Source: Flavobacterium frigoris
GTDB lineage: Bacteria > Bacteroidota > Bacteroidia > Flavobacteriales > Flavobacteriaceae
Length of the DNA stretch: 64,000 bases
Direction: 5' to 3'
Assembly (NCBI RefSeq): GCF_900111075.1
Contig: NZ_FOFZ01000002.1
Span: 186,001-250,000, forward strand
A program made the translations under genes and the position numbers. This document shows positions 46,176 to 56,743 of the stretch, one piece after another (within the stretch, counting starts at the first letter, position 1; each line of letters begins with the position of its first letter). The notes below the pieces were generated by a model. That model ran no database searches. It saw only the letters and a program-made list of their open reading frames with translations, and had not been told where the DNA came from.

Positions 46176-47270
46176 TTATTTGTTTTTAATTAGTTTCACA
46201 ATTTCGTCAACAATTTGTTTTGTCGCTTTCGGCATTGCTAACTGTTTAATATTTTCACTTAATTGATTTTGCTTTCCTTTATCTTTTAATAATGCTTCAA
46301 AAACCAAGCTAAACTCTGCATCAAGCTCAGATTCTTTCAATAAAAGTGCCCCTTTTTTATCAACAATAGCTTTTGCATTTTTAGTTTGATGATCTTCAGC
46401 TACATTAGGCGAAGGGATAAATAATACTGGCTTCCCTACAATACATAACTCTGACACTGACGATGCTCCCGCTCTGGAAATAATAACATCTGCAGCTGCG
46501 TACACAAAATCCATTCTTTCGATAAAAGCGACAACCTGAACAGTATTTGAATTGTATTTTTTATAATCCTCAAAATACAATTTCCCACATTGCCAGATTA
46601 TCTGCACCTCTTGGTTTTGAATATTTTCTAATTCTTTTTCGATCAACTGATTTACTCTTCTTGCGCCAAGGCTTCCGCCAAGAACCAATAGTGTTTTTTT
46701 AGTAGCATCTAAATTAAAGTACTCAATAGCAGCTACTCTTTTACTTTCAATGTCAATTAAATCCTCACGAACAGGATTCCCTGTCAAGACCATTTTATCT
46801 TTGGGAAAAAATCGTTCTAAATTTTCATATGCAACACAGATTGCATCCGCTTTTTTACTTAATAACTTATTCGTAATTCCCGGAAATGAATTTTGTTCTT
46901 GAATCACCGTAGGAATTTCCATCATACTAGCCATTTTCAATAATGGTCCGCTAGCAAAACCACCGGTTCCAATCACTACATCCGGTTTAAACTCTTTTAT
47001 GATTTGTTTTGCTTTCCATAAACTATCTACTAATTTCAATGGAAACATCATGTTTTCTAAAGTTATTCTTCTTTGTAAACCCGCAATCCACAATCCTTTA
47101 ATTTGGAAACCGGCTTGAGGTACTTTTTGCATTTCCATTTTATCTTTGGCACCCACAAAAAGAAATTCAGCATCAGGAAAGCGTAATTTTAATTCATTGG
47201 CAATAGCAATCGCAGGATAGATATGACCACCTGTTCCTCCACCACTTAATATGAATTTATATTGCCTCAT
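46176..47270 (-). CDS. murG: UDP-GlcNAc transferase MurG
   Basis: This 364-residue GT28 glycosyltransferase makes lipid II from lipid I on the inner face of the membrane. The G-loop [15 protein letters not shown] is at 10-24, a second glycine-rich loop ([14 protein letters not shown]) comes mid-protein, and the donor-site motif [13 protein letters not shown] is in the C-terminal domain. The length matches the family. It follows ftsW by 46 bp. Confidence 0.97.
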   Translation of the reverse strand: MRQYKFILSGGGTGGHIYPAIAIANELKLRFPDAEFLFVGAKDKMEMQKVPQAGFQIKGLWIAGLQRRITLENMMFPLKLVDSLWKAKQIIKEFKPDVVIGTGGFASGPLLKMASMMEIPTVIQEQNSFPGITNKLLSKKADAICVAYENLERFFPKDKMVLTGNPVREDLIDIESKRVAAIEYFNLDATKKTLLVLGGSLGARRVNQLIEKELENIQNQEVQIIWQCGKLYFEDYKKYNSNTVQVVAFIERMDFVYAAADVIISRAGASSVSELCIVGKPVLFIPSPNVAEDHQTKNAKAIVDKKGALLLKESELDAEFSLVFEALLKDKGKQNQLSENIKQLAMPKATKQIVDEIVKLIKNK

Positions 47271-47316
47271 TATATTGAAATTATTTAATTTTAAATTATT
47301 TTATCCCTTAAAAATA

Positions 47317-48606
47317 TTATCTATTCAAAACTGCGCTCATTGGGTTTGCCGCTTTGTCTGTAATCGAATAATCCTCTATGACTTCCTTTTCTGAATCTAA
47401 TTCGGCATCGATTAGTTTTTGAAGCGCTTCTTCACGCTTAGCGGCAGTCTTCAGTTCTTCCTCAATTTCTTCGTCTTTCTTCGTCACACTTATAATGATT
47501 CCCAGCGCAAAACAAGTCATCCAAATCGAACTACCTCCACTACTTATCAATGGCAACGTCTGACCCGTTACCGGCAACAACTCTACCGCGACGGCCATAT
47601 TAACCATAGCTTGAAAAATCATCGGAAAACCGAGACCCACAACAACTAACTTTCCAAAAAGTGTATTGGCCTTATGCGAAGCAATCACGAATCGAAACAA
47701 CAATAATAAATATAAAATAAGAACTAGAAAACCACCTACAAGACCATATTCTTCTACTATAATGGCATAAATAAAATCAGACGAGGATTGCGGTAAAAAA
47801 TTCTTCTGAACACTTTTACCAGGACCCAGTCCATATATTTTACCCGATGCTATAGCAATTTTTGCTTTCTCAATTTGGTAATCATCTTCATCAGGTTTGT
47901 CTGAACTGAAATTTTCGATTCTGCTTTCCCAAGTTGTTACTCTACTAAAAAATCGCGAGTCAGGAAAAGCTTTAGCTACAAGAACAAAAAAAGCAAGAAA
48001 TAGAATTCCAGAACCTATAATAGCTCCAATATATTTTAATGGGTATTTTCCAATAAACACCAACATGAGTATCATTGCAAAAATTAATGCGGTAGTCGAG
48101 AAATTGGCCGGTAAAATTAGAATCAAAGTAATAAACACAGGCAACCAAAGCTCCCATAACGAGACCTTAAAAGTAATTGGCTCTTCTCTAGTTTTAGACA
48201 AATATCTAGCGACAAATATGAATAAGACAACAGATGCCAAAGTGGAAGTCTGGAATGATATTCCTATAAAAGGAACTTGAATCCATCTACTGGCATTTGC
48301 TCCAGCGATCACGGTTCCTTTGACTAATGTATAAAGCAACAAAATCCAAACAACTGGCAATGCCACTTTAGATATTGCTCTAAAATAATGATATGGCACT
48401 CGGTGTACAAGAAAAATAATTAGAAAACCAATACATATATGTGCTAAATGCTTTACCAAATAACCCAAGGTATTTCCTGTTCCATGTCCTAAATAAGCCA
48501 AATTACTACTCGCACTAAAAACAGGCATAAACGAAAACAAAGCTAATAAAGCCACGAATGACCATATTACTTTATCTCCTTTTAGATTGCTTATTAGTTG
48601 TTTCAT
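47317..48606 (-). CDS. ftsW: Peptidoglycan glycosyltransferase FtsW
   Basis: This 429-residue SEDS-family membrane protein has about ten helices. It is the division-specific glycan polymerase that pairs with FtsI. The family motifs are there: GPGKSVQKNFLPQSSSDFIYAIIVEEYGLVG in the large periplasmic loop, with the catalytic-type Asp, and LPLISSGGSSIW near the end. The C-terminal cytoplasmic tail is charged (KKDEEIEEELKTAAKREEAL). It sits between murD and murG. Confidence 0.95.
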   Translation of the reverse strand: MKQLISNLKGDKVIWSFVALLALFSFMPVFSASSNLAYLGHGTGNTLGYLVKHLAHICIGFLIIFLVHRVPYHYFRAISKVALPVVWILLLYTLVKGTVIAGANASRWIQVPFIGISFQTSTLASVVLFIFVARYLSKTREEPITFKVSLWELWLPVFITLILILPANFSTTALIFAMILMLVFIGKYPLKYIGAIIGSGILFLAFFVLVAKAFPDSRFFSRVTTWESRIENFSSDKPDEDDYQIEKAKIAIASGKIYGLGPGKSVQKNFLPQSSSDFIYAIIVEEYGLVGGFLVLILYLLLLFRFVIASHKANTLFGKLVVVGLGFPMIFQAMVNMAVAVELLPVTGQTLPLISSGGSSIWMTCFALGIIISVTKKDEEIEEELKTAAKREEALQKLIDAELDSEKEVIEDYSITDKAANPMSAVLNR

Positions 48607-48645
48607 TTTTATTATTTTATTTCCAAAAAAGACATTGTCATTCGA

Positions 48646-49977
48646 CTATAGATTATGAACCGCTTGTTTAAATTGATTTCCTCTATCTTCATAATTCTCA
48701 AACAAATCAAAACTAGCACAGGCAGGTGACAATAAAACGGCATCCCCTTTTTCTGTTAATCGTTGTGCCATTCTAACAGCATCATTCATATTCGTAACTT
48801 CAACCATCATATCAACAACGTTACCAAAAGCATCAATTATTTTTTTATTATCAACTCCAAGACAAATGATAGCTTTCACTTTTTCACGTACTAATGACAT
48901 TAATTCATTGTAATCATTTCCTTTATCAACACCTCCAACAATCCAAACTGTTGGCATGTTCATACTGTCCAATGCAAAAAAAGTAGCGTTTACATTAGTC
49001 GCTTTGGAATCATTGATATATTGTACATTCTGGATCTTCAATACTTTCTCAAGACGGTGCTCCACTCCTTGAAAATTAGATAAACTTTCACGGATTGTTG
49101 CTTTTCTTATTTGCATCAATTTTGCCACAGAGGTTGCTGCCATTGCATTTTTCATATTATGTTTTCCTTCTAATGCAATAGATTCTGTTTCCATTAAAAA
49201 TTCATCTTGATTGATTTTTACTTCCATTTTATTGTTTTGTATAAAGGCTCCTTCGTTGAATGTTTTTGTCAATGAAAAAGGGATTAGTTTTGCTTTCGTT
49301 TTATTGTTTTCTAACCATGTTGTTATGGCTTCATCATCTGCGTCATAAATGAGGTAATCATCCTCGGTTTGATTCATTGTGATTCTGAACTTTGAATTAA
49401 TATAATTTTGATAATTATATTCGTATCGATCTAAATGATCCGGACTAATATTCGTAATAATAGCAATGTGCGGTTTGTAATCCACGATTCCGTCCAACTG
49501 GAAACTACTCAATTCAAGTACGTACGAATCGTAGGTGTCATCTACAACTTGCTCAGCAAAACTTTTACCTATATTTCCGCCTAATCCTACATTTAATCCT
49601 GCCGATTTAAGCAAGTGATAGATTAACATAGTTGTTGTCGTCTTTCCGTTGCTTCCCGTAATTCCAATTGTAACTGCTTTTGTGAAAGGAGCCGCAAACT
49701 CTATTTCAGAAATTACCGGAATTCCTTTTTCAATCAATTTTTTAACAATCGGAGCTTTCTCTGGAATCCCTGGACTTTTCATGACTACATCAGCATTTAG
49801 AATTAAATCCTCTGTATGTCTTTCCTCTTCCCAATCAATACCGTTACTTATAAGAACTTCCTTGTAATTGTTTTTTATTTTTCCAAAATCAGATACAAAA
49901 ACATCATATCCTTTTTTCTTACCTAAAATGGCAGTACCTACTCCACTTTCTCCTCCTCCTAAAACTACTAGTCTCAT
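48646..49977 (-). CDS. murD: UDP-N-acetylmuramoyl-L-alanine--D-glutamate ligase
   Basis: This 443-residue Mur ligase adds D-glutamate. The N-terminal UDP-binding region begins LVVLGGGESGVGTAIL. The ATP loop GITGSNGKTTTTMLIYHLL is near 105-123, and the later ISPDHLDRY and YINDSKATNVNAT motifs are complete. It ends VLLSPACASFDLFENYEDRGNQFKQ, the typical MurD C-terminus. It lies 1 bp after mraY, implying coupled translation. Confidence 0.97.
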   Translation of the reverse strand: MRLVVLGGGESGVGTAILGKKKGYDVFVSDFGKIKNNYKEVLISNGIDWEEERHTEDLILNADVVMKSPGIPEKAPIVKKLIEKGIPVISEIEFAAPFTKAVTIGITGSNGKTTTTMLIYHLLKSAGLNVGLGGNIGKSFAEQVVDDTYDSYVLELSSFQLDGIVDYKPHIAIITNISPDHLDRYEYNYQNYINSKFRITMNQTEDDYLIYDADDEAITTWLENNKTKAKLIPFSLTKTFNEGAFIQNNKMEVKINQDEFLMETESIALEGKHNMKNAMAATSVAKLMQIRKATIRESLSNFQGVEHRLEKVLKIQNVQYINDSKATNVNATFFALDSMNMPTVWIVGGVDKGNDYNELMSLVREKVKAIICLGVDNKKIIDAFGNVVDMMVEVTNMNDAVRMAQRLTEKGDAVLLSPACASFDLFENYEDRGNQFKQAVHNL

Positions 49978-49978
49978 A

Positions 49979-51208
49979 CTATCTTAATTTTAGAGTAATA
50001 ATCGAAAGTATCGCTAACAATATCGCTACAATCCAAAATCGGGTTACAATCTTACTTTCATGATATCCCTTCTTTTGATAGTGATGATGCAACGGCGCCA
50101 TCAGGAAAATCCTTCGGCCTTCGCCAAAGCGTTTTTTGGTATATTTAAAATAACTAACCTGCAATACCACAGATAAATTTTCGACTAAAAAAACACCACA
50201 TAATAGCGGAATTAATAATTCTTTACGAACCGCAATTGCCAGCACCGCGATAATCCCACCGATAGTCAGACTTCCAGTATCACCCATAAACACCGATGCC
50301 GGATAGGAATTGTACCAAAGAAACCCAATAAGCGATCCCACAAATGCCGCAATAAACACCGTCATTTCTCCTGAATTAGGGATATACATGATATTTAAAT
50401 AATTAGAGAAAATAATATTTCCGGAAACGAAGGTGAAAATCCCCAATGCTAAAACCGATATCGCCGAGGTGCCCGCAGCGAGTCCATCGATTCCGTCTGT
50501 TAAGTTTGCTCCGTTTGAAACCGCTGTGATGATAAAAATAACAACTGGGATAAAAATTGCCCAGGCCCATTTTTCATATCCTTCACCCGTCCAAGCCAAT
50601 AATTCCGCATAGTCGAATTCATTATTTTTAAAAAACGGAATTGTAGTGGCTGTAGATTTTTCTTCAACTGGACTTTCGGTGATAACCGTTTCTGTTGTGG
50701 TTCTAAAAACATCTCCTTTTCCTGTATCCGTTCTCACGGTTACTGCAGGACTAAAATAAAGAACAGTCCCAACAATAAGACCTAACCCCACTTGTCCAAA
50801 AACTTTAAAAATCCCTTTTAATCCTTGCTTGTCTTTTTTAAATATTTTGATATAGTCATCTACAAACCCAATTGTTCCCATCCACAAAGTTGTTACAATC
50901 AGCAACAAAATGTAAATGTTTTGTAGTTTTGCAAACAGCATAACAGGCACCAGAATAGCAAATATGATGATTAAACCTCCCATAGTTGGCGTCCCCGCTT
51001 TTTCATTTTGACCCGCTAATCCCAATTCACGAACCGTCTCCCCCACTTGCTGATTTTGCAAAAAACGGATGATTCTTTTTCCATAAACTGTAGACAATAG
51101 CAAAGAAAGTATAAAGGCTAATGCCGATCTAAATGTTATGTATTGAAACACTCCAGTCCCTGGAATATTTAATGTTTTGTCTAAGTATTCAAATAAATAA
51201 TACAGCAT
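49979..51208 (-). CDS. mraY: Phospho-MurNAc-pentapeptide transferase MraY
   Basis: This 409-residue polytopic membrane enzyme makes lipid I from UDP-MurNAc-pentapeptide and undecaprenyl phosphate. The active-site sequences [19 protein letters not shown] and [11 protein letters not shown] are present. It is about 50 residues longer than Escherichia coli MraY because of an insert (about 160-215, [18 protein letters not shown] and [10 protein letters not shown]) in an extracytoplasmic loop. I believe inserts here are usual in Bacteroidota. It follows murE by 7 bp. Confidence 0.96.
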   Translation of the reverse strand: MLYYLFEYLDKTLNIPGTGVFQYITFRSALAFILSLLLSTVYGKRIIRFLQNQQVGETVRELGLAGQNEKAGTPTMGGLIIIFAILVPVMLFAKLQNIYILLLIVTTLWMGTIGFVDDYIKIFKKDKQGLKGIFKVFGQVGLGLIVGTVLYFSPAVTVRTDTGKGDVFRTTTETVITESPVEEKSTATTIPFFKNNEFDYAELLAWTGEGYEKWAWAIFIPVVIFIITAVSNGANLTDGIDGLAAGTSAISVLALGIFTFVSGNIIFSNYLNIMYIPNSGEMTVFIAAFVGSLIGFLWYNSYPASVFMGDTGSLTIGGIIAVLAIAVRKELLIPLLCGVFLVENLSVVLQVSYFKYTKKRFGEGRRIFLMAPLHHHYQKKGYHESKIVTRFWIVAILLAILSIITLKLR

Positions 51209-51215
51209 ATTTTTA

Positions 51216-52679
51216 CTATTTATGAAGTTGTTCTAATATCTCTTTCACTATTTTCATGTCGTCAAAATCATGACGCACACCATTGATTTCCTGATAGGTT
51301 TCATGTCCTTTTCCTGCAATCAAAATAATATCGTTTGGCTGCGCCAATTGACAAGCTGTTTTTATAGCTTGCTTTCTGTCCGTTATCGCCAATACTTTTT
51401 TATAATTCTCTGCCGCAACACCTACTTCCATCTCCTGGATAATCGTATCTGGATTTTCATTTCTTGGATTATCAGACGTAAGAATTACTTTATCACTCAA
51501 TTCAGAGGCGATAGTCGCCATAATTGGTCGTTTGGTTTTATCTCTGTTTCCACCGCAACCTACAACAGTAATCAACTGCTCATTTTTAGTTCGAATATCA
51601 TTAGTTGTTTTCAAAACATTCTCCAGCGCATCAGGAGTATGAGCATAATCGACAATTACTGTGATATTTGTAGTAGAAACAATGTATTGAAATCTTCCTG
51701 AAACACTTTCTAGCTCAGACAATAAACGAAGTGTTTCTAAACTGTCCATTCCTAATTCAACTGCAGTTCCATAAATTGCCAAAACATTATAGGCATTAAA
51801 AGTTCCTATTAGTTTAACCCAAATTTCATTCCCATCAATCTTCAAAAGCAAACCTGACAATTGATTTTCGAGAATCTGAGCTTTATAATCTGCGTATGAT
51901 TTTAAAGCATAAGTTCGTTTATTCGCTACTGTATTTTGCAACATTACAGCACCATTTTTATCATCAACATTAGTTAAGACAAAAGCATTTTTTGGAAGGT
52001 TGTCAAAAAATGATTTTTTCACATCTCTATATTCAGCAAAAGTGGGATGGTAATCCAAATGATCATGTGATAAATTAGTAAAAACTCCACCTACGAAATG
52101 CAATGCTTCTGTTCGCTTTTGATGAATCCCGTGAGAACTCACTTCCATAAAACAATACTCAACACCTGCATTTCTCATTTCTGCTAAATAATGATTAATA
52201 GTGATTGAATCTGGCGTAGTATGTGTGGCTTTGTATTCGATTTCATCAACCAATATCTTAACAGTAGAAATCAATCCTACTTTAAAACCTGCTTTTTTGA
52301 ATAATTGATATAATAAAGAAGCGATAGTAGTCTTCCCGTTTGTTCCGGTAATACCAACCAACTTTAAATTTTCAGATGGATTTCCAAAATAATTAGCCGC
52401 CATGAAGGCCAATGCTTTATTGGTGTCTTTCACCTGTATGTATGTGATTCCTTTTTCGAAATTTTCTGGAAAAGTATCACAAACGATTGCTATAGCCCCT
52501 AATTCGATTGCTTTTTGAATGAACTCATGTCCATCTGAAACAGAACCACGTATAGCTACAAAAATGTCGTTCTTTTCAATTTTTCTTGAATCAAATTCGA
52601 TTTTACCTACAGCAACTTCAGCCGAACCATGTACGGCTTCGATTGTAACTTTGTATAATATGTCTTTTAGTATAATCAC
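51216..52679 (-). CDS. murE: UDP-MurNAc-L-Ala-D-Glu:meso-diaminopimelate ligase
   Basis: This 487-residue Mur ligase adds the third residue of the peptide stem. The ATP loop [19 protein letters not shown] is near 110-128. The motif DNPR in [11 protein letters not shown] marks the enzymes that add meso-diaminopimelate instead of lysine, so a DAP-type wall is predicted. [14 protein letters not shown] and GKGHETYQ are also typical. The start overlaps the ftsI stop by 4 bp (ATGA), indicating coupled translation. Confidence 0.97.
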   Translation of the reverse strand: MIILKDILYKVTIEAVHGSAEVAVGKIEFDSRKIEKNDIFVAIRGSVSDGHEFIQKAIELGAIAIVCDTFPENFEKGITYIQVKDTNKALAFMAANYFGNPSENLKLVGITGTNGKTTIASLLYQLFKKAGFKVGLISTVKILVDEIEYKATHTTPDSITINHYLAEMRNAGVEYCFMEVSSHGIHQKRTEALHFVGGVFTNLSHDHLDYHPTFAEYRDVKKSFFDNLPKNAFVLTNVDDKNGAVMLQNTVANKRTYALKSYADYKAQILENQLSGLLLKIDGNEIWVKLIGTFNAYNVLAIYGTAVELGMDSLETLRLLSELESVSGRFQYIVSTTNITVIVDYAHTPDALENVLKTTNDIRTKNEQLITVVGCGGNRDKTKRPIMATIASELSDKVILTSDNPRNENPDTIIQEMEVGVAAENYKKVLAITDRKQAIKTACQLAQPNDIILIAGKGHETYQEINGVRHDFDDMKIVKEILEQLHK

Positions 52680-54682
52680 AGTAATTCTAATGTTATAGTT
52701 GTGTTATTTATTATATTGTGACCCGCTTGAAGCGATTGTGTCGTAACCTTCCCTTTACCAACTACTTTTACTTTTAAATGCAAATTTTCTAATAAAGCAA
52801 TTGCATCCATTGCAGGCATACCTTTTACATTTGGAATTAGCTGCTGTGGCTTTTGTAATTTAGCAAAATAGTTGTTGTAATTATTTTCTTGTTTTGGGAC
52901 TTTTCTGTTTATGTTTTTTATTTCATTTGTCGATGGCACATCTGTAAAAATCTTTTGTGCAATTCTTTTAAAAACAGGCCCCGCAACATCGGCTCCATAA
53001 TAATTATTTTTTGCTGTATTAGGTTTATGTACTACTACAATACATGAATATTTAGGATGATCTGCTGGAAAATATCCAACAAAAGAAGACGCATAATACA
53101 AGGCAGACTTTCCTTCTTTCCCACCATAATTCATCTGAACTGTTCCTGTTTTTCCTGCCATAGAAAAATCTTTCGAATATAATTTAGAACCCGTTCCTTT
53201 TTTAACAACATTCTGCAAGACAGCCTTTAATTTTCTAATTGTCTCTGGCGAACAAACCTTTGCATTAATCACTTCTGTATCGAATTTCTTAATTGTTTTG
53301 TTCCATTCTTTAATTTCGGAAACAAACTGCGGCTTTACCATTACTCCATTATTTGCTACAGAGTTATAAAATGCCAATGTCTGCATTGGAGTAACTGAAA
53401 CTTCGTATCCAAATGCCATCCACGGAAGTGAAATTCCTGACCAGCTTTTATCGCCAGGATGTGGAATAATCGGTTTTCCTTCTCCTTTAAGATCCAATCC
53501 TAAAGTTTTATCCAAACCAAAATTTCTAATATGATTTACAAATTTTGATGGATTGCTTTTGTAATTCTCATAAACCGCCTGAACCATAACTGTATTTGAT
53601 GAAAGTTCAAATCCACGAGCTAACGAAATTTTCCCATAACCACCCGTATGTGAATCGCGTACAGATCTTCCATAATACTTAACTATACCTCCATGACTAT
53701 CATAAACCGTACTCGTATCAGCTACCTTGTCTTCTAGAATTGCCATTAAATCAACTAATTTAAACGTCGACCCTGGTTCGTGGGATTCAGCAACGGCATA
53801 ATTAGTAGTTTCATAATAAGTTCCATCATCGGCTCTGCCTAAATTAGAAATAGCTCGTACTTTTCCAGTTTCGGTTTCCATTACCACGACACAACCATGA
53901 TCTGCCTCATACTCTTGCAATTGTTTTAATAAAGCATGATGTGCAATATCTTGTATGTAAACATCTATAGTTGAGATTACATCGTAGCCGTCTTGCGGAT
54001 CCACTTCGTTAACATCACGAATGGGTTTCCACTGTCCTTTTGCTATTTTTTGTTTCAGAATTTTACCGTCTTTACCATTCAAATATTTTCTATACGCCCA
54101 TTCGATTCCTTTACCGTCATAAGTCCCTGCAGGAGTCATTCTTTCATAGCCAATTGTACGTTCGGCAATTTTACCTATTGGATGTTCCCTAACCGTTTTT
54201 TGTTCGATGATAATTCCACCTTTATATGCACCTAATTTAAACAAGGGAAATCCTTTAATTTTTATATAATCTGTATAACTCAAATCCCGGGCAATTAAGT
54301 AATAACGATTATTATTTGCTCTCGCTCTTCTCAGTTCATTTTGATAAAAACTACTTGATTTACCCAAAACGAATGCCAGCGAATCAGATAGTGACTGAAC
54401 ATTCTTCTCAAATATTTCCATTTTTGGCGCTAAAGCATCGAAACGTATTTCATAATTAGGAATTGAAGTTGCCAATAAGCTTCCATCCGAGGAATAAATA
54501 TTTCCTTTATTTGAAGGAATAACAAAATTTTTAACCGTTCTCTCTTTGGCTAATTTCCTATAATAATCCCCTTCAACCCACTGAATATTAGTTAATTTAA
54601 TAGCAATAGCGATCGCTACCAAAAAGATAGCAAATGCAACGAGATAGATTCTATATGATATGTGTTTATCTTCTACTGCCAT
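52676..54682 (-). CDS. ftsI: Division penicillin-binding protein FtsI (PBP3/PBP2x-like) with PASTA domain
   Basis: This 668-residue class B transpeptidase cross-links septal peptidoglycan. It has one N-terminal transmembrane helix (about 10-30), a dimerisation domain, and a transpeptidase domain with SxxK at 305-308 (STFK), SxN at 361-363 (SSN) and KTG at 511-513. A single PASTA domain ends the protein (about 612-668, LIPNVKGMPAMDAIALLENL). PASTA domains are typical of Gram-positive division PBPs and Bacteroidota ones but not of Escherichia coli FtsI. It overlaps both ftsL (10 bp) and murE (4 bp). Confidence 0.96.
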   Translation of the reverse strand: MAVEDKHISYRIYLVAFAIFLVAIAIAIKLTNIQWVEGDYYRKLAKERTVKNFVIPSNKGNIYSSDGSLLATSIPNYEIRFDALAPKMEIFEKNVQSLSDSLAFVLGKSSSFYQNELRRARANNNRYYLIARDLSYTDYIKIKGFPLFKLGAYKGGIIIEQKTVREHPIGKIAERTIGYERMTPAGTYDGKGIEWAYRKYLNGKDGKILKQKIAKGQWKPIRDVNEVDPQDGYDVISTIDVYIQDIAHHALLKQLQEYEADHGCVVVMETETGKVRAISNLGRADDGTYYETTNYAVAESHEPGSTFKLVDLMAILEDKVADTSTVYDSHGGIVKYYGRSVRDSHTGGYGKISLARGFELSSNTVMVQAVYENYKSNPSKFVNHIRNFGLDKTLGLDLKGEGKPIIPHPGDKSWSGISLPWMAFGYEVSVTPMQTLAFYNSVANNGVMVKPQFVSEIKEWNKTIKKFDTEVINAKVCSPETIRKLKAVLQNVVKKGTGSKLYSKDFSMAGKTGTVQMNYGGKEGKSALYYASSFVGYFPADHPKYSCIVVVHKPNTAKNNYYGADVAGPVFKRIAQKIFTDVPSTNEIKNINRKVPKQENNYNNYFAKLQKPQQLIPNVKGMPAMDAIALLENLHLKVKVVGKGKVTTQSLQAGHNIINNTTITLELL

Positions 54683-55020
54683 ATTTTTTTTAGAAAAGTT
54701 TTCTCTTCTTCTTTTTTTACTTTTATTTTAATTGGAGGAACAGTCGATGGGAAAATTTGTTTTTCCATCATTTTTTCAGAAACAGTAGATTCCATTTTCA
54801 ACTTCATCAACTGAGAACGTCTATCAACAAATTCGGATCTTAATTCTTTCACTTCGGTTGTTAATTTGGCAATTTTAAAAACTTTTTGTTCAAAACGCTG
54901 CGTATTAGCAATCATGATTATCGCTAAAAGAATAAGAAAAACGATAAAACGCCAATTTTTCATCGCGTCATCATCGATTAGAAATCTCGCTTTTAATATG
55001 TTATAAACACCGTTTTTCAT
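54673..55020 (-). CDS. ftsL: FtsL-like division protein
   Basis: This 115-residue bitopic protein has one transmembrane helix (about 23-41, WRFIVFLILLAIIMIANTQ) and a periplasmic coiled coil (KIAKLTTEVKELRSEFVDRRSQLMKLKM). That matches the FtsL design, which with FtsB and FtsQ activates FtsW-FtsI. Sequence identity to characterised FtsL is low, so naming rests mostly on architecture and its place between rsmH and ftsI. An alternative start at the inner Met (about residue 20) cannot be excluded. Confidence 0.85.
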   Translation of the reverse strand: MKNGVYNILKARFLIDDDAMKNWRFIVFLILLAIIMIANTQRFEQKVFKIAKLTTEVKELRSEFVDRRSQLMKLKMESTVSEKMMEKQIFPSTVPPIKIKVKKEEEKTFLKKIWQ

Positions 55021-55026
55021 TCTGAA

Positions 55027-55935
55027 TTATATCTTTTCTGCTATTCTTAATTTAGCACTACGAGCTCTATTATTTAACTTTATCTCTTCTTTGTCTGGCA
55101 CTATTAGCTTCCCGATCGTCTTAAACGGCACAGAAAAATTACCATAAAAGTCGCGCTCAGGCTCGCCTTCAAACATCCCGTTTTTTACATATCGCTTCAC
55201 CAATCTATCTTCTAATGAGTGATATGAAATAACGCTTAATCGACCTCCTGGTTTTAACACTTCTAATGACTGCTCCAAGAATTCTTTTAGAACATCCATT
55301 TCTTGATTTACCTCAATTCGAATAGCTTGATAGATTTGAGCTAGTATTTTATTTCTTACTCTCTCTGGTAAATATTTTGCCAAAACCTCCTTTAACTCAT
55401 CGGTAGTCTTAATAAGCTGTACTTCTCTAGCCTCAACAATGGTCCTTGCCAAAACAGGAGCATTTTTCAATTCTCCATAATCCAAAAACACTCTCTTTAA
55501 GTCTGCCTCGTCATATTCATTAACTACTTTGTAAGCATTTAAGTCATTTTTTTGACTCATTCTCATATCCAATCCAGCATCAAAACGAGTAGAAAAACCC
55601 CTTTCTGCAACATCAAATTGGTGAGAGGAAACTCCCAAATCAGCTAAAATTCCATCCACACTTTTCAAACCGTAAAAACGCAAGAAACGTTTGATGAATC
55701 TAAAATTCTCGTTAATAAGCGTAAATCGCTCATCTGGTAAAGCATTTGCCAAAGCGTCCTCATCCTGATCAAAAGCAAACAATTTCCCGTTTGGCCCTAA
55801 CCTACTTAATATTTCTTTCGAATGCCCTCCTCCACCGAAGGTTACATCTACATACACGCCATCAGGCTTGATATTTAAACCATCTACTGATGCTTGAAGC
55901 AAAACCGGATTATGATATTCCATTGTCGTCGTCAT
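55027..55935 (-). CDS. rsmH: 16S rRNA (cytosine1402-N4)-methyltransferase RsmH
   Basis: This 302-residue SAM methyltransferase methylates C1402 in the decoding centre. The SAM-binding VDVTFGGGGHSKEIL is near 28-42, and the family motifs GILADLGVSSHQFD, RGFSTRFDAGLDMRM and ISYHSLEDRLVKRY are intact. It overlaps the end of mraZ by 26 bp. Both genes head the division cluster, as in most bacteria. Confidence 0.97.
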   Translation of the reverse strand: MTTTMEYHNPVLLQASVDGLNIKPDGVYVDVTFGGGGHSKEILSRLGPNGKLFAFDQDEDALANALPDERFTLINENFRFIKRFLRFYGLKSVDGILADLGVSSHQFDVAERGFSTRFDAGLDMRMSQKNDLNAYKVVNEYDEADLKRVFLDYGELKNAPVLARTIVEAREVQLIKTTDELKEVLAKYLPERVRNKILAQIYQAIRIEVNQEMDVLKEFLEQSLEVLKPGGRLSVISYHSLEDRLVKRYVKNGMFEGEPERDFYGNFSVPFKTIGKLIVPDKEEIKLNNRARSAKLRIAEKI

Positions 55936-56383
55936 TTATATTTCCCATTACCTCTTCTGCTAAATCTGCAAAATCTACGTCTTCACCATTTATCGATGTC
56001 TCGTATAAATCTTTGTCCCAAATCTCCACTATGTTAACAGCGGAAGAAAACACAACCTCTTTAGTAATACTACCAAAAGCCACTAAATCTTTAGGGATCA
56101 GCAGTCTCCCTAAAGAATCTATTTCTACCACTTTTACACCCGCGGTGAATCTTCGAATAAAATCATTATTCTTCTTTACAAAGCGATTTAACTTATTGAT
56201 TTTTGCCATCATCACATTCCATTCTTCCATAGGATATAATTCCAAACAAGGCTGAAAAACAGAACGCTTCAAAACGAAACCGCTTTGAAGGGAAAGTGTC
56301 AATTGCTTTTTCAAAGGCGCCGGCAACAGCACCCTTCCTTTAGCATCGACCTTACATTCATATGTTCCAACAATTGTATTCAA
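55910..56383 (-). CDS. mraZ: Division/cell wall cluster transcriptional repressor MraZ
   Basis: This protein has two AbrB-like domains, each with the DxxxR core (VDAKGRVLLP and IDSLGRLLIP). MraZ binds repeats upstream of its own gene and lowers transcription of the cluster. A TTG at 56383 gives the start MNTIVGTYECKVDAKG, which matches the usual MraZ N-terminus. The longer frame begins with GTG at 56443 inside the proposed operator, and its extra residues (VDSGDIFHIFALYHF) resemble no MraZ. With TTG the length is 157. Confidence 0.9.
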   Translation of the reverse strand: MNTIVGTYECKVDAKGRVLLPAPLKKQLTLSLQSGFVLKRSVFQPCLELYPMEEWNVMMAKINKLNRFVKKNNDFIRRFTAGVKVVEIDSLGRLLIPKDLVAFGSITKEVVFSSAVNIVEIWDKDLYETSINGEDVDFADLAEEVMGNINDDDNGIS

Positions 56384-56409
56384 AAGAATAGTTTTAAAAT
56401 GATATAGAG

Positions 56410-56417
56410 CAAAAATA
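56410..56417 (-). promoter_or_regulatory. -7 promoter element of the mraZ-ftsZ cluster
   Basis: On the minus strand TATTTTTG fits TAnnTTTG and lies about 27 bp before the TTG start. The GTGGT repeats occupy the -33 region upstream, so bound MraZ would block polymerase. No ideal TTG is found at 19 bp. Confidence 0.4.
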
Positions 56418-56428
56418 TGAAAAATATC

Positions 56429-56453
56429 ACCACTATCTACCACTATCTACCAC
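56429..56453 (-). promoter_or_regulatory. Candidate MraZ operator: three GTGGT boxes at 10-bp spacing
   Basis: On the minus strand GTGGT occurs at 56449-56453, 56439-56443 and 56429-56433, each pair separated by the identical 5-bp spacer AGATA. MraZ operators in Escherichia coli and Mycoplasma consist of TGGGN boxes separated by 5 bp, so the architecture is the same while the box differs. It lies 46-70 bp ahead of the TTG start. Confidence 0.75.
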
Positions 56454-56743
56454 TTTGTTAATAAGTTTAACCACATCCAAGCAAAATACCTTAGAGGCAA
56501 GACTCACAGACTGTCAGACTATTAGCTATTTTATAAGTTATTCACAACAAAGTTTAAACTATGTAAATTCCGACCTGATTATTTTCAAAATTTTAACTAA
56601 AACACCTTTTTACTTACAATAGAAAAACACCTTAAAAAGAACTTTTTTTATATAATATTCACGCTCTTAATGACAAATAAGTTCAAAAGGCATTAATAGG
56701 AGCAAAAAATGTTTTCAAAAATTCTTTTTAATTTTTTAAATAC

